Assembly (NCBI RefSeq): GCF_006345815.1
Contig: NZ_VCIG01000003.1
Location: 124,001-188,000 of the forward strand
Source: Ochrobactrum sp. CGA5
GTDB taxonomy: Bacteria > Pseudomonadota > Alphaproteobacteria > Rhizobiales > Rhizobiaceae
Reading direction: 5' to 3'
Length of the DNA: 64,000 nucleotides
This document shows, piece by piece, positions 10,058 through 18,982 of the stretch. A program made the translations under genes and the position numbers. The notes below the pieces were generated by a model. The model saw only the letters and a list, made by a program, of their open reading frames with translations, was not told the DNA's origin and did not search any database. Positions within the stretch are counted from its first letter, which is position 1. Each line of letters starts with the position of its first letter.

Positions 10058-11251
10058 TCAGTGCTTATGGTCAGCGTATCGAGCCAGACCGGAAAAGGCC
10101 AGCACAACCAGCAACAAGGCCGGAAGCGCCAGAAACACCACCCCAAAGCCGCTGTGCTTGGCGACAAACCCGATCAGCGATGGCGCTACCAGCATGCCGG
10201 AATAGCCCAGCGTCGTGGCGATGGACAGGCCGACACTCGGGTTCACGCCCGGCATGTTGCCAGCCATGGAGAATGCTATCGGTACCATGTTGGAAATACC
10301 GATCCCGCAGATCGCGAAACCAATAATCGCAGTTGCCGAACTGTTTCCGAAACCGACGATCAACATGCCGATGATGGCAATGATCGTGCAGGCGCGCAGG
10401 GTTTTGACAGCGCCGAACCGGTCGCGAACCAAATCGCCCGCAAAACGCATAATGGCCATCGAACCTGAAAACGCTGCAAAGCCGAAGCCCGCCACCGTGA
10501 CGGAAGCGCCCAAATCCTGGCGCATATGATAGGCGCCCCAATCGAGTATCGCCCCTTCCGGCACCATGGAAAACAGCGCCATAACACCGACAAGCCAGGG
10601 CAGAGGATTGCGCGGCAGGGTGAGCTTCTGCTTTTCGCCGCTTGGATTATGGTGTTCCGTGTCCGGGATAATCGATGGCCAGGCGATAGCGATCATGATG
10701 GCGGCAGCAATTGCCGTGACGAGCGCATGGACCGTCGATCCGAATTGCGCAATGAGAAAGCCCCCTGTTGCAGCACCAATCAGTCCGCCGAGGCTCCAGA
10801 ACGCATGACAGGATGACATGATCGCACGGCGCATCTTTTTCTCGACGGCGACCGCATTGGCATTCATCGACACATCCATCGCAGCCATGGTCCCGCCGAA
10901 ATAGAACATCACAATCACTGCCGTGACCACATTCGGCACCAATGCGATGATGAGCAAAGCCGGGATGAAGGCAAGCGCAAAGATGCGCACCACAACGCCC
11001 GAACCGCGATGCGCGGACAATGCGCCCGCAACCGGCATCATGGCAAGAGAACCGAGACCGAAGACCAGAATCATCAGTCCCATTCCAGCGCTATCAAGCC
11101 CTAGCCGCGCCGCAAATTCCGGGATTTTAGGAGCCCAGCCGCCGAAAATATAGCCGTTCATCAGAAAGAGGAGGGCAACTGCAACTCGCTCTCTGGTTAT
11201 AATCGGAGCACGCACAGGCGCTGCATCTTCGCGTCCAGAAACCTGTTCCAT
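10058..11251 (-). CDS. MFS transporter (YbjJ/fucose-permease-like)
   Basis: A 397-residue MFS protein with about 12 membrane segments and an N-terminal stretch FLMNGYIFGGWAPKIPEFAARLG typical of the YbjJ/FucP-like subgroup. ALSAHRGSG after TM2 corresponds to motif A. It lies 7 bp downstream of a DeoR-family regulator on the same strand, so the two are almost certainly cotranscribed. DeoR regulators usually respond to phosphorylated sugars or nucleosides, so a carbohydrate-related substrate is a reasonable guess and no more. No catabolic enzyme accompanies the pair. Confidence 0.85.
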   Translation of the reverse strand: MEQVSGREDAAPVRAPIITRERVAVALLFLMNGYIFGGWAPKIPEFAARLGLDSAGMGLMILVFGLGSLAMMPVAGALSAHRGSGVVVRIFALAFIPALLIIALVPNVVTAVIVMFYFGGTMAAMDVSMNANAVAVEKKMRRAIMSSCHAFWSLGGLIGAATGGFLIAQFGSTVHALVTAIAAAIMIAIAWPSIIPDTEHHNPSGEKQKLTLPRNPLPWLVGVMALFSMVPEGAILDWGAYHMRQDLGASVTVAGFGFAAFSGSMAIMRFAGDLVRDRFGAVKTLRACTIIAIIGMLIVGFGNSSATAIIGFAICGIGISNMVPIAFSMAGNMPGVNPSVGLSIATTLGYSGMLVAPSLIGFVAKHSGFGVVFLALPALLLVVLAFSGLARYADHKH

Positions 11252-11258
11252 CTATCCC

Positions 11259-12041
11259 TCAGTTGCGGTCCACTGCCGCACGTAGAATTTTCATACCTGA
11301 TGCCGCATAGGGCAGAAGCGCCGCTTCATCTGCATCATATTCGACCGCCATGACCCCGACATCGTCCAGAGGAACAACATCATGCGCGGCAACAGTACCG
11401 AGCTTGTCGCTCGTAATGGCAAGAGCCACTATCCGGCTGCGTCCGGCAATCACCCGTTTGAATTCCGCATCATCCAGATGCAGCGCGGTTAGGCCGATTT
11501 CGGCAGCAACACCGCATGCACCCAAAATACAGAGATCAGGGCGCAACAGCTCCGCATCGCGCAAAGCACGTGCACCAACGGCCGCACTGACCCGCCGGTC
11601 GATAGGACCGCCGATCATGATCAGCTCAATCTCCGGTGAGCTTATGAGAATTGCGGCTATGGACGGCGTGTTGGTGACAACCGTGATGGTTTCACCGCGC
11701 TCGACCAAAAGTCGTGCCAAGGCTGTGTTCACCGAAGACGCATCGAGAAACACCATCATGCCGGGCTCGACCAGTCCCATCAAGGCTGCAGCCAGTGCGG
11801 TCTTCGCCTGTGTACGCTCTAAATCCCGTTCAGCAAGCGGGGACGGCTCAGGCACTGCGCGTAACGCGCCACCATAGACACGCCTGCAAAGCCCTGCCGC
11901 CGCCATCTCGCGCAGATCGCGCCGGATCGTATCCTCTGACACCCCGAAGCTTTCAGCCAGTTCAGCCGCCAGCACGCGACCCGACTGCTGTAGCAGTTCC
12001 TGAATGCGCGCCTGTCTTTCAGGAAGCAGAAGCTCTATCAC
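11259..12041 (-). CDS. DeoR family transcriptional regulator
   Basis: About 260 residues. The N-terminal DeoR helix-turn-helix reads ERQARIQELL...VAELAESFGVSEDTIRRDLREMA with the characteristic VYGGAL wing. The C-terminal DeoR sensor domain resembles ribose-5-phosphate isomerase, with VFLDASSVNTALARLL and the ALRDAELLRPDLCILGACGV region. The start is GTG at 12041, preceded by GAAGGAT, which gives the usual family length; the open frame continues upstream without a better start. It is the first gene of a two-gene unit with the MFS permease, and two direct repeats upstream look like its binding sites. Confidence 0.9.
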   Translation of the reverse strand: MIELLLPERQARIQELLQQSGRVLAAELAESFGVSEDTIRRDLREMAAAGLCRRVYGGALRAVPEPSPLAERDLERTQAKTALAAALMGLVEPGMMVFLDASSVNTALARLLVERGETITVVTNTPSIAAILISSPEIELIMIGGPIDRRVSAAVGARALRDAELLRPDLCILGACGVAAEIGLTALHLDDAEFKRVIAGRSRIVALAITSDKLGTVAAHDVVPLDDVGVMAVEYDADEAALLPYAASGMKILRAAVDRN

Positions 12042-12062
12042 TATTATCCTTCCACTGTGCAA

Positions 12063-12093
12063 AAACATGCATAAATCGGCACAAACATGCATA
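12063..12093. promoter_or_regulatory. Operator candidate for the DeoR regulator: two 11-bp direct repeats
   Basis: AAACATGCATA occurs at 12063-12073 and again at 12083-12093, exactly 20 bp apart (about two helix turns). Each contains the palindrome ATGCAT. They lie 22-52 bp upstream of the regulator start. Confidence 0.6.
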
Positions 12094-12117
12094 TCAGATT
12101 TTGGGAGCACTGCAAGC

Positions 12118-12151
12118 GCAAACAAAAGCCGCGCCGTTATACGGGCGCGGC
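12118..12151 (-). terminator. Terminator of pyruvate carboxylase
   Basis: GCCGCGCC and GGCGCGGC form the stem (12128-12151). On the minus strand TTTTGTTTG follows, about 35 nt after the pyc stop. Confidence 0.8.
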
Positions 12152-12185
12152 ACTAAACTTTGAGCCGGGAAGAGGCTTTCTGAAA

Positions 12186-15100
12186 TTACTCCGCGTAGAC
12201 GACAAGCAAATCCTTGGCGTCGATCTGCTCGCCGGGACGCACCAGCACTTCCCCGATAGTGCCATCGCGCTCGGCATGGATGGCGGTTTCCATCTTCATC
12301 GCTTCAATGGAAAGCAGCACGTCACCCTGAGTAACCATCTGGCCGGCGGCAACGGCAACGGTGGAGACCACACCCGGCATCGGTGCGCCGACCTGCTTGT
12401 CGTTCCCCGCTTCCACCTTGCGACGGACGCCACCGGAAGCGCCTTTGGCGCGGTTTGGCACCTTGATGCGGCGCGGCTGTCCGTTCAGCTCGAAGAACAC
12501 CGTCACCATACCCTTTTCATCGGTTTCGCTCATCGCCTGATTGACGATCACCAGCGTCTTGCCGCGCTCCAGATCAACGAAGACTTCTTCTTCCGGCTTG
12601 AGGCCATAGAAATAGACCGGCGTCGGCAGCACGCTCGTTGGGCCATATGTTTCCTGTGCGGCGGCATAATCGGTGAAGACTTTTGGATACATCAGCGCCG
12701 AAGCGAATTCCTGATCGGAAATCTTGCGATCAACCGTCTCCTCGAACCTTTCACGCTCGGCATTCAGATCGGCAGGTTCCAGCAGAGCGCCGGGACGCAC
12801 GGTGAACGGCTCTTCGCCCTTCAAAATTTTCTTTTGCAGCGCCTTCGGCCATCCGGATGGCGGCTGGCCAAGATCGCCGCGCATCATCGACACAACCGAA
12901 TCCGGGAAAGCAATATCCTTTGCCGGGTTCTCGACATCGGCAACCGTCAAGTCCTGACTGACCATCATCAGCGCCATGTCGCCCACAACTTTGGAGGATG
13001 GCGTGACCTTGACGATATCGCCAAACATGCGGTTCACATCGGCATAGGCCTGCGCAACTTCATGCCAGCGGGTTTCAAGTCCCAGAGAACGGGCTTGCTC
13101 TTTCAGATTGGTAAACTGTCCGCCCGGCATTTCATGCAGGTAAACTTCGGAAGCCGGGCCCTTGAGATCGCTTTCAAAGGCCGCATACTGGTTACGCACA
13201 GCTTCCCAATAGAAGGAGATGCGGCGGATCGAATCAGGATCGAGACCCGGATCGCGTTCGGACCCGTGCAAAGCTTCCACGATGGAACCGAGGCAAGGCT
13301 GCGACGTATTGCCGGACAGCGCATCCATCGCCGCATCGACCACATCCACGCCCGCATCGATCGCGGCAAGTACAGTCGCCGCTGAAATGCCCGATGTATC
13401 ATGGGTATGGAAATGGATCGGCAGATCGGTCTCATCGCGCAGTGTCTTGAACAGGACCCGCGCCGCAGCAGGCTTCAAAAGCCCCGCCATATCCTTCACT
13501 GCAATGATATGCGCACCAGCCTTCTCAACTTCCTTCGCCAGATCGACGTAATATTTGAGGTCATATTTGGCGCGTTCCGGGTTAAGAATATCGCCCGTGT
13601 AGCAGATCGCCGCTTCACAGAGCTTGTCTTCTTCCAGCACAGCGTCCATCGAGACGCGCATGTTCTCAACCCAGTTGAGACTGTCGAAAACGCGGAACAA
13701 ATCGATGCCGCCGCGCGCTGCCTCGCGCACGAAATACTTCACGACATTGTCGGGATAGGACTTATAACCGACACCGTTTGCACCGCGCAAAAGCATCTGT
13801 AGTAGAAGATTTGGGGCACCCTCCCGCACCAATGCCAGACGCTCCCACGGATCCTCGGTGAGGAAGCGCATCGAGACATCGAAGGTCGCCCCGCCCCAGC
13901 ATTCCAGTGAGAACAGGTTTGGCAGTGCCTGAGCGTAGGAATTGGCAATGCGGGCAATGTCGTAAGTGCGCATACGTGTCGCCAGAAGGGACTGATGGCC
14001 GTCACGCATGGTTGTGTCAGTGATCAACGCCCGCTTTTCGTTGCGCACCCATTCGGCAAACTTCTTCGGCCCAAGCTGATCCAGACGCTGCTTGGTGCCA
14101 TCGACGACCTCCTTATCACCAAACCACGGCACGCGCGGCTTGGCCGCATCCTTAGCCGGCTTTGCACGTCCCTTGGTTTCAGGATGACCGTTGACCGTCA
14201 CATCGGCGATATAGGTCAGAAGCTTGGTGGCACGATCCTGCCGCTTCACCTGCTCGAACAGCTCCGGCGTCGTGTCGATGAAGCGTGTCGTGTAGTCGTT
14301 GGCCTGAAACTTCGGATGATTGATGATCGCTTCGAGAAAGGTGAGATTTGTCGCCACACCGCGGATGCGGAATTCGCGCAAGGCGCGGTCCATACGTCGG
14401 ATAGCTTCCAGAGGCGTTGCGCCTGAAGCGGTCACTTTGACCAGCAGCGGGTCGTAGTAACGGGTGATGAACGCACCTGAATAGGCCGTGCCGCCATCCA
14501 GGCGGATGCCGAAGCCTGATGCCGAGCGATAGGCCTGAATGCGCCCATAATCAGGAATGAAGTTCTGTTCAGGGTCTTCCGTAGTGATACGGCACTGCAG
14601 CGCGTGACCGTTGAGGCGGATATCTTCCTGCTTCGGAACACCCGATTCCGGCGTGCCGATGGCAAAGCCTTCCAGAATATGGATTTGCGCCTTGACGATA
14701 TCGATGCCGGTCACCTGCTCGGTAACCGTATGCTCGACCTGGATACGCGGATTGACCTCAATGAAATAGAACTTTCCGCTATCGGCATCCATCAGGAACT
14801 CGACAGTACCGGCACCTACATAATCGGTGGCATGGGCAATCTTCAGGCCATAGCTTGCCAGTTCCCGACGCTGCGCGTCATCAAGATAAGGGGCGGGTGC
14901 CCTCTCCACGACCTTCTGGTTACGACGCTGAATCGAGCAGTCACGCTCGAAAAGATGAACCGCATTACCATGCGTATCACCCAGTATCTGCACTTCGACA
15001 TGGCGCGCACGTTCAATCAGTTTTTCGAGATAGACTTCATCCTTGCCAAATGCGGCCTTGGCCTCACGCTTGGCTTCCGTCACTTCACGGGAGAGGTCAG

Positions 15101-15662
15101 CCTCGGCGCGGATGGCGCGCATGCCACGACCGCCGCCGCCCCAGCTCGCCTTGAGCATCAGCGGATAGCCGATTTCCGCCGCAAGCTTCTTCACTTCCTC
15201 CATATCGTCAGGAAGCGGATCAGTGGCCGGGACGACCGGTACACCGATCTCAATGGCGAGATTGCGTGCCGCAACCTTGTTACCGAGGCGGCGCATGGTT
15301 TCTGGCTTCGGGCCGATGAAAATGATGTCGTTTTCCGCACAGGCTTCGGCAAACTCCGGGCTTTCGGATAAAAGGCCGTAGCCAGGATGAATCGCGTCGG
15401 CACCCGAAAGCTTGGCGACGCGGATGACCTCATCGATGGAGAGATAGCTTTCGATCGGACCTAGATCGCGTTCCAGATGGGGACCACGACCAACCTGATA
15501 GCTTTCATCGGCCTTGAAGCGATGCAGGGAAAGTTTGTCTTCCTCAGCCCATATGGCCACCGTTTTGAGTCCCAGCTCATTGGCGGCGCGGAACACGCGG
15601 ATAGCGATCTCGGATCGGTTGGCGACCAGAATTTTCCGTATAGGCTTTGGGGCGAAAGACAA
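12186..15662 (-). CDS. pyc: Pyruvate carboxylase
   Basis: A single-chain biotin enzyme of about 1158 residues that carboxylates pyruvate to oxaloacetate, the anaplerotic step. The order is biotin carboxylase (KILVANRSEIAIRVFRAA onwards, with GGGGRGMR), carboxyltransferase (TTMRDGHQSLLATRMRT and the metal-site HFHTHDTSG), and a C-terminal biotin carrier domain with the biotinyl lysine in EAMKMET. TTG at 15662 was chosen because AGGGAG lies just upstream and this gives the length known for Brucella-type enzymes; the open frame runs on to 15698. It is a single-gene unit with its own terminator, unlinked to the neighbouring transport genes. Confidence 0.96.
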   Translation of the reverse strand: MSFAPKPIRKILVANRSEIAIRVFRAANELGLKTVAIWAEEDKLSLHRFKADESYQVGRGPHLERDLGPIESYLSIDEVIRVAKLSGADAIHPGYGLLSESPEFAEACAENDIIFIGPKPETMRRLGNKVAARNLAIEIGVPVVPATDPLPDDMEEVKKLAAEIGYPLMLKASWGGGGRGMRAIRAEADLSREVTEAKREAKAAFGKDEVYLEKLIERARHVEVQILGDTHGNAVHLFERDCSIQRRNQKVVERAPAPYLDDAQRRELASYGLKIAHATDYVGAGTVEFLMDADSGKFYFIEVNPRIQVEHTVTEQVTGIDIVKAQIHILEGFAIGTPESGVPKQEDIRLNGHALQCRITTEDPEQNFIPDYGRIQAYRSASGFGIRLDGGTAYSGAFITRYYDPLLVKVTASGATPLEAIRRMDRALREFRIRGVATNLTFLEAIINHPKFQANDYTTRFIDTTPELFEQVKRQDRATKLLTYIADVTVNGHPETKGRAKPAKDAAKPRVPWFGDKEVVDGTKQRLDQLGPKKFAEWVRNEKRALITDTTMRDGHQSLLATRMRTYDIARIANSYAQALPNLFSLECWGGATFDVSMRFLTEDPWERLALVREGAPNLLLQMLLRGANGVGYKSYPDNVVKYFVREAARGGIDLFRVFDSLNWVENMRVSMDAVLEEDKLCEAAICYTGDILNPERAKYDLKYYVDLAKEVEKAGAHIIAVKDMAGLLKPAAARVLFKTLRDETDLPIHFHTHDTSGISAATVLAAIDAGVDVVDAAMDALSGNTSQPCLGSIVEALHGSERDPGLDPDSIRRISFYWEAVRNQYAAFESDLKGPASEVYLHEMPGGQFTNLKEQARSLGLETRWHEVAQAYADVNRMFGDIVKVTPSSKVVGDMALMMVSQDLTVADVENPAKDIAFPDSVVSMMRGDLGQPPSGWPKALQKKILKGEEPFTVRPGALLEPADLNAERERFEETVDRKISDQEFASALMYPKVFTDYAAAQETYGPTSVLPTPVYFYGLKPEEEVFVDLERGKTLVIVNQAMSETDEKGMVTVFFELNGQPRRIKVPNRAKGASGGVRRKVEAGNDKQVGAPMPGVVSTVAVAAGQMVTQGDVLLSIEAMKMETAIHAERDGTIGEVLVRPGEQIDAKDLLVVYAE

Positions 15663-15747
15663 GGCAGATCTCCCTAACTGCAATGACAAAGGCGCCATTG
15701 CTTAACCTGCAACAGACACAAGCGCAAACAAACTGTGCAGTCGGGAG

Positions 15748-15780
15748 ATAAAAACAAAATGCCCGACTAAATGCCGGGCA
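15748..15780 (-). terminator. Terminator of the first LivJ-type gene
   Basis: TGCCCGAC-TAAAT-GCCGGGCA; on the minus strand a T-rich tail TTTTGTTTTT follows. It separates the binding-protein gene from pyc. Confidence 0.8.
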
Positions 15781-15825
15781 GATTGATGAATTTTGTAGCA
15801 TTTTTTGCTAATATATGAGGCAGTT

Positions 15826-16941
15826 TTACTTCTGGAAGTAGTTATATTTGCCGTCTTCGCCCTTGCGCCATTCAAACATGACGTAAGGGGAAAGGCTCGG
15901 ATCGCCCTTCGCATCGAAGGAAATCTCACCAAGCACGGTCTTGAACGGCCCCTTTTCTTTCATTGCGGTAGCCACTTCCTGCGGATCGTTGCTGCCAGCG
16001 GCATTGGCAGCATTTACGAGCGACTGCACACCGGCATAGGCGTAGAAAGTATAGGCTTCGGGCTCGAAGCCCTTCTCGCGGAAAGCCTTGATCAAATCCG
16101 CATTCGACTTGTCGTCACGCGGATCTGGGCCGAAAGTGTTCATGACGCCCGCCACAGCGTCGCCGGCGATCGATGCGAGTTCGTTGGACACGATGCCATC
16201 GCCCGAGATGAACTGAGCCTTGAGGCCCTGATCAGCCATCTGACGGATCAGAAGACCGGCTTCCGGGTGCATGCCACCCCAGTAAACAGCGGTGATGCCT
16301 GCAGCCTTCATCTTGGAGATAAGCGCGGAAAAATCCTTGTCGCCCTGGTTCACGCCCTCATAGAGCGTTTCCTTCATGCCGTTGTCGTTCAGAGATTTCT
16401 TGGTTTCATCGGCAAGACCCTGACCATAAGGCGTCTTGTCGTGAAGGATCGCGACTTTACCGTCCTTGTAATTGTCGGCGATATATTTACCTGCAACGAT
16501 ACCCTGCTGGTCATCACGACGGCAGGTGCGGAAAGTATTCCACAGTCCGCGCTCGGTAAAGGTCGGGTTCGTGGTGCCCGGCGCGATCATAAGCACGCCG
16601 TTTTCAGCATAGATGTCCGAAGTCGGGATGCTGACGCCGGAATTGAAGTGGCCAATGACGAACTGGACGCCATCACCTATGAACTTGTTTGCAACAGAAA
16701 TGCCCTGCTTCGGATCGGCTGCATCGTCGCCATAAACGATCGTGATCTGCTCGCCATTCATGCCACCCTTGGCATTGGCTTCGGCGACGGCCGCTTCAAC
16801 ACCGCGCTTGATCTGTTCGCCGAAAGCCGCCTGGCTGCCGGTCAACGGCGCGCCGACGCCAAGCTGAATGTCGGCAAAAGATACGCCGCTCATTGCAACC
16901 AGTGCCGAAAGGCAAACGCCGCAGAATAAGGATTTCTTCAT
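15826..16941 (-). CDS. livJ: Branched-chain amino acid ABC transporter substrate-binding protein (copy 1)
   Basis: A 371-residue periplasmic LivJ/LivK-type protein (type I fold). Its signal peptide is [23 protein letters not shown], and the mature protein starts [51 protein letters not shown] and [15 protein letters not shown] are family blocks. ATG 16941 follows GGGAGC. It binds branched-chain or similar amino acids and delivers them to LivHMGF encoded at 19-23 kb. It is closely similar throughout to the neighbouring copy at 17362-18477, so the pair arose by tandem duplication. It is bounded by its own terminator and a 420-bp upstream region. Confidence 0.94.
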   Translation of the reverse strand: MKKSLFCGVCLSALVAMSGVSFADIQLGVGAPLTGSQAAFGEQIKRGVEAAVAEANAKGGMNGEQITIVYGDDAADPKQGISVANKFIGDGVQFVIGHFNSGVSIPTSDIYAENGVLMIAPGTTNPTFTERGLWNTFRTCRRDDQQGIVAGKYIADNYKDGKVAILHDKTPYGQGLADETKKSLNDNGMKETLYEGVNQGDKDFSALISKMKAAGITAVYWGGMHPEAGLLIRQMADQGLKAQFISGDGIVSNELASIAGDAVAGVMNTFGPDPRDDKSNADLIKAFREKGFEPEAYTFYAYAGVQSLVNAANAAGSNDPQEVATAMKEKGPFKTVLGEISFDAKGDPSLSPYVMFEWRKGEDGKYNYFQK

Positions 16942-17219
16942 TTCAGTTGCTCCCACTAAACGTAGCCCGAAATCTGAAATGGTTTCGGAATACGCATCAA
17001 TACACTCATTCGTAGCGGCAATCAGACCTGATCAGACGGCCGCAATTTCGCAGGTTCCAGAGCAGCGACAGCACGGCCGCGCTCCTAACCTGATCTATAA
17101 ATGGGAGATTGCATCAGCCCCAGAAATGCCATTCGAGCTTGAAACTGGTCCTCCCACCAGATTGAGCAATCAGACATAGGGAATCACCCTATAACTGACA
17201 GCAATGTTAGATAGATTCG

Positions 17220-17234
17220 CTTTCATTATGAAAG
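17220..17234. promoter_or_regulatory. Perfect palindrome upstream of livJ copy 1
   Basis: CTTTCAT-T-ATGAAAG, about 280 bp before the start codon of copy 1. It could be a binding site for a regulator such as Lrp, but no consensus test was possible. Confidence 0.35.
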
Positions 17235-17306
17235 TAAAGCAACGATTCTGTCTGCTTTCTGCCTTTTACGCATGACTTTATGCTGAGCGGAAGCCTGAAA
17301 GCGAAA

Positions 17307-17329
17307 ATGCCCGGCGCAAAGCCGGGCAT
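17307..17329 (-). terminator. Terminator of the second LivJ-type gene
   Basis: The perfect stem ATGCCCGGC-GCAAA-GCCGGGCAT is followed on the minus strand by TTTTCGCTTTC, 33 nt after the stop. Confidence 0.8.
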
Positions 17330-17361
17330 CTCCATTCGTTGGAAAAGAATATAAGGAAAAC

Positions 17362-18477
17362 TTACTGCTGAATGTAAGTATATTTTCCGTCAGCGCCCTT
17401 TTCCCACTTGTACATGACATAGCCCGGAAGCTTCGGATCGCCCTTCTCGTCAAAGGACAGATCGCCGAGCACGGTCTTGAAGGGGCCTTTTTCCTTGAGC
17501 GCCTTGGCAACTTCCTGCGGATCGTTGCTGCCAGCAGCCTTCGCGGCACCGGCCAGGGACTGAACGGCAGCGTAAGAGTAAAGCGTATAAGCCTCCGGTT
17601 CGAAGCCAGAATCGCGGAACTTCTTAACCAGATCGGCATTGTTCGGATTATTGCGCGGGTCTGGACCGAACGTATTCAGCGTACCGGCAACCGCATCGCC
17701 AGCGATGGATGCCAATTCGTTGGAAACGATACCATCGCCAGAAATGAACTGGACCTTCAGCCCCTGATCGGCGAGCTGACGGATAATCAGACCGGCTTCA
17801 GCGTGCAGGCCACCCCAATAGAGGACCGTAACACCCTGCTGCTTCAACTTGGCGATCAGAGCCGAGAAATCCTTCTCGCCAACATTCACGCCTTCGTAGA
17901 CGGCTTCCTTGACGCCAAGCTCGTTGAGCTTCTTCTTGGTTTCATCGGCAAGGCCCTGACCGTAAGGGGTCTTGTCGTGAATGACAGCAATTTTTCCGTC
18001 TTTGAAGTTGTCGAAAATATACTGACCGGCCACGATACCCTGCTGGTCGTCGCGACCGCAGGTACGGAACGTATTCCAGAGCTGGCGCTCGGTATAGACC
18101 GGGTTGGTTGCGGCAGGCGAAATTACAAGCATGCCATTTTCAGCGTAGACGTCGGAAGCAGGGATCGTAACACCCGAATTGAAGTGACCGATAACGTATT
18201 TCACGCCATCTGCGGCAAACTTGTTGGCTACCGAGATACCCTGCTTCGGATCCGAGACGTCATCGCCCAGAGTAATCGCGATTTTTTCGCCGTTGATGCC
18301 GCCCGCATCGTTGATTTCCTTGATGGCCGCTTCCGCGCCCTTCTGAATCTGCGCGCCGTAAACTGCATTTGGACCCGTCAGCGGCGCACCAATACCGACC
18401 AGAACATCAGCCCAAGCCGAGCCCCCGAAAGCCATAACTGCTGCAAGAGCAACGCCTGAGAAAAGTGACTTTTTCAT
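17362..18477 (-). CDS. livJ: Branched-chain amino acid ABC transporter substrate-binding protein (copy 2)
   Basis: A 371-residue paralogue of the preceding copy with the same domain plan. The signal peptide is [23 protein letters not shown], then [35 protein letters not shown] and [15 protein letters not shown] are conserved. ATG 18477 is preceded by GGGAG. A good promoter lies upstream (TTGACA and TAGATA, 16-bp spacing) and a terminator follows, so it is transcribed alone. Two binding proteins for one permease usually broaden substrate range or affinity; which amino acids each binds cannot be told from the sequence. Confidence 0.94.
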   Translation of the reverse strand: MKKSLFSGVALAAVMAFGGSAWADVLVGIGAPLTGPNAVYGAQIQKGAEAAIKEINDAGGINGEKIAITLGDDVSDPKQGISVANKFAADGVKYVIGHFNSGVTIPASDVYAENGMLVISPAATNPVYTERQLWNTFRTCGRDDQQGIVAGQYIFDNFKDGKIAVIHDKTPYGQGLADETKKKLNELGVKEAVYEGVNVGEKDFSALIAKLKQQGVTVLYWGGLHAEAGLIIRQLADQGLKVQFISGDGIVSNELASIAGDAVAGTLNTFGPDPRNNPNNADLVKKFRDSGFEPEAYTLYSYAAVQSLAGAAKAAGSNDPQEVAKALKEKGPFKTVLGDLSFDEKGDPKLPGYVMYKWEKGADGKYTYIQQ

Positions 18478-18553
18478 TTTTGGAACTCCCATCATTGTAT
18501 TTACCCCGAAACGATGTTCTACACCGCCTTATTTCTTGCTGATTACTCAGCAA

Positions 18554-18581
18554 TATCTACGTTGAATCTTATTACTGTCAA
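18554..18581 (-). promoter_or_regulatory. Sigma-70-type promoter of livJ copy 2
   Basis: On the minus strand TTGACA (18581-18576) and TAGATA (18559-18554) are spaced by 16 bp, about 75 bp before the start codon. The -35 hexamer is a perfect consensus. Confidence 0.65.
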
Positions 18582-18595
18582 CGTGATCTTACAAA

Positions 18596-18624
18596 AAAGC
18601 TTCGCCGCGTAACGGCGAAGCTTT
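18596..18624 (-). terminator. Terminator of the liv permease/ATPase operon
   Basis: AAAGCTTCGCCG-CGTAA-CGGCGAAGCTTT, a perfect 12-bp stem, followed on the minus strand by TTTTTTG. It lies just after the small membrane protein gene that ends the operon. Confidence 0.88.
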
Positions 18625-18628
18625 AAAA

Positions 18629-18973
18629 TTATTTCGCCTTCCAGCTGAGAGGAGATGCTTTTTCATAAAGCCAGCTATATTGCCGCACCATTTGTTTGGT
18701 GCGCGTGTAGCGAAAGCCAACCGTGCCGATGATCATCAGAACGATTACATCAACCAGATAGTAATGGAGCGAAAGAAGCGTTCCCTCGAACAGCGCGAAG
18801 TGGATGAAACGCACCGCAGCTCCCAGCGGGATCAGATAGAGCAGAAGCTGCGGATAGGTGCGCCACGTCGAAGCACAGGCACGCCCCGTCATCCAGGCAG
18901 CCCAGCCGCCGAGCAGACAGGTGATGAGGAAAAACAACCAGAATGATGGTTCTTCGTAGAGAATACCCTGCAT
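18629..18973 (-). CDS. Small integral membrane protein of the liv operon (DUF6867-like)
   Basis: A 114-residue protein with about three hydrophobic segments: SFWLFFLITCLLGGWAAWMTG, LLLYLIPLGAAVRFIHFALFEG and YYLVDVIVLMIIGTVGF. AGGAGG precedes ATG 18973. It is the last gene of livH-livM-livG-livF-this, only 9 bp after livF, and the operon terminator follows directly. I recall a family named DUF6867 in this position in Rhizobiales; the name should be confirmed. Its function is unknown. The context suggests an accessory membrane part of the branched-chain amino acid transporter. Confidence 0.8.
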   Translation of the reverse strand: MQGILYEEPSFWLFFLITCLLGGWAAWMTGRACASTWRTYPQLLLYLIPLGAAVRFIHFALFEGTLLSLHYYLVDVIVLMIIGTVGFRYTRTKQMVRQYSWLYEKASPLSWKAK

Positions 18974-18982
18974 CTTATCCTC

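Larger units (their letters stand above)
16942..17361. other. 420-bp gap between the two livJ-type genes
   Basis: It holds the terminator of copy 2 (17307-17329), a perfect palindrome at 17220-17234, and presumably the promoter and 5' leader of copy 1. No ORF here looks real. Confidence 0.6.

Noticed and set aside
10047-10069. Inverted repeat CATAAGC / GCTTATG as a terminator
   Set aside because: It overlaps the stop of the MFS gene, has a 9-nt loop and no T-run; it may be chance.
12087-13385. 432-residue plus-strand open frame
   Set aside because: It lies entirely over pyc on the other strand, is rich in His, Arg and Gln, has no ribosome binding site, and matches no family. High GC makes long antisense frames common here.
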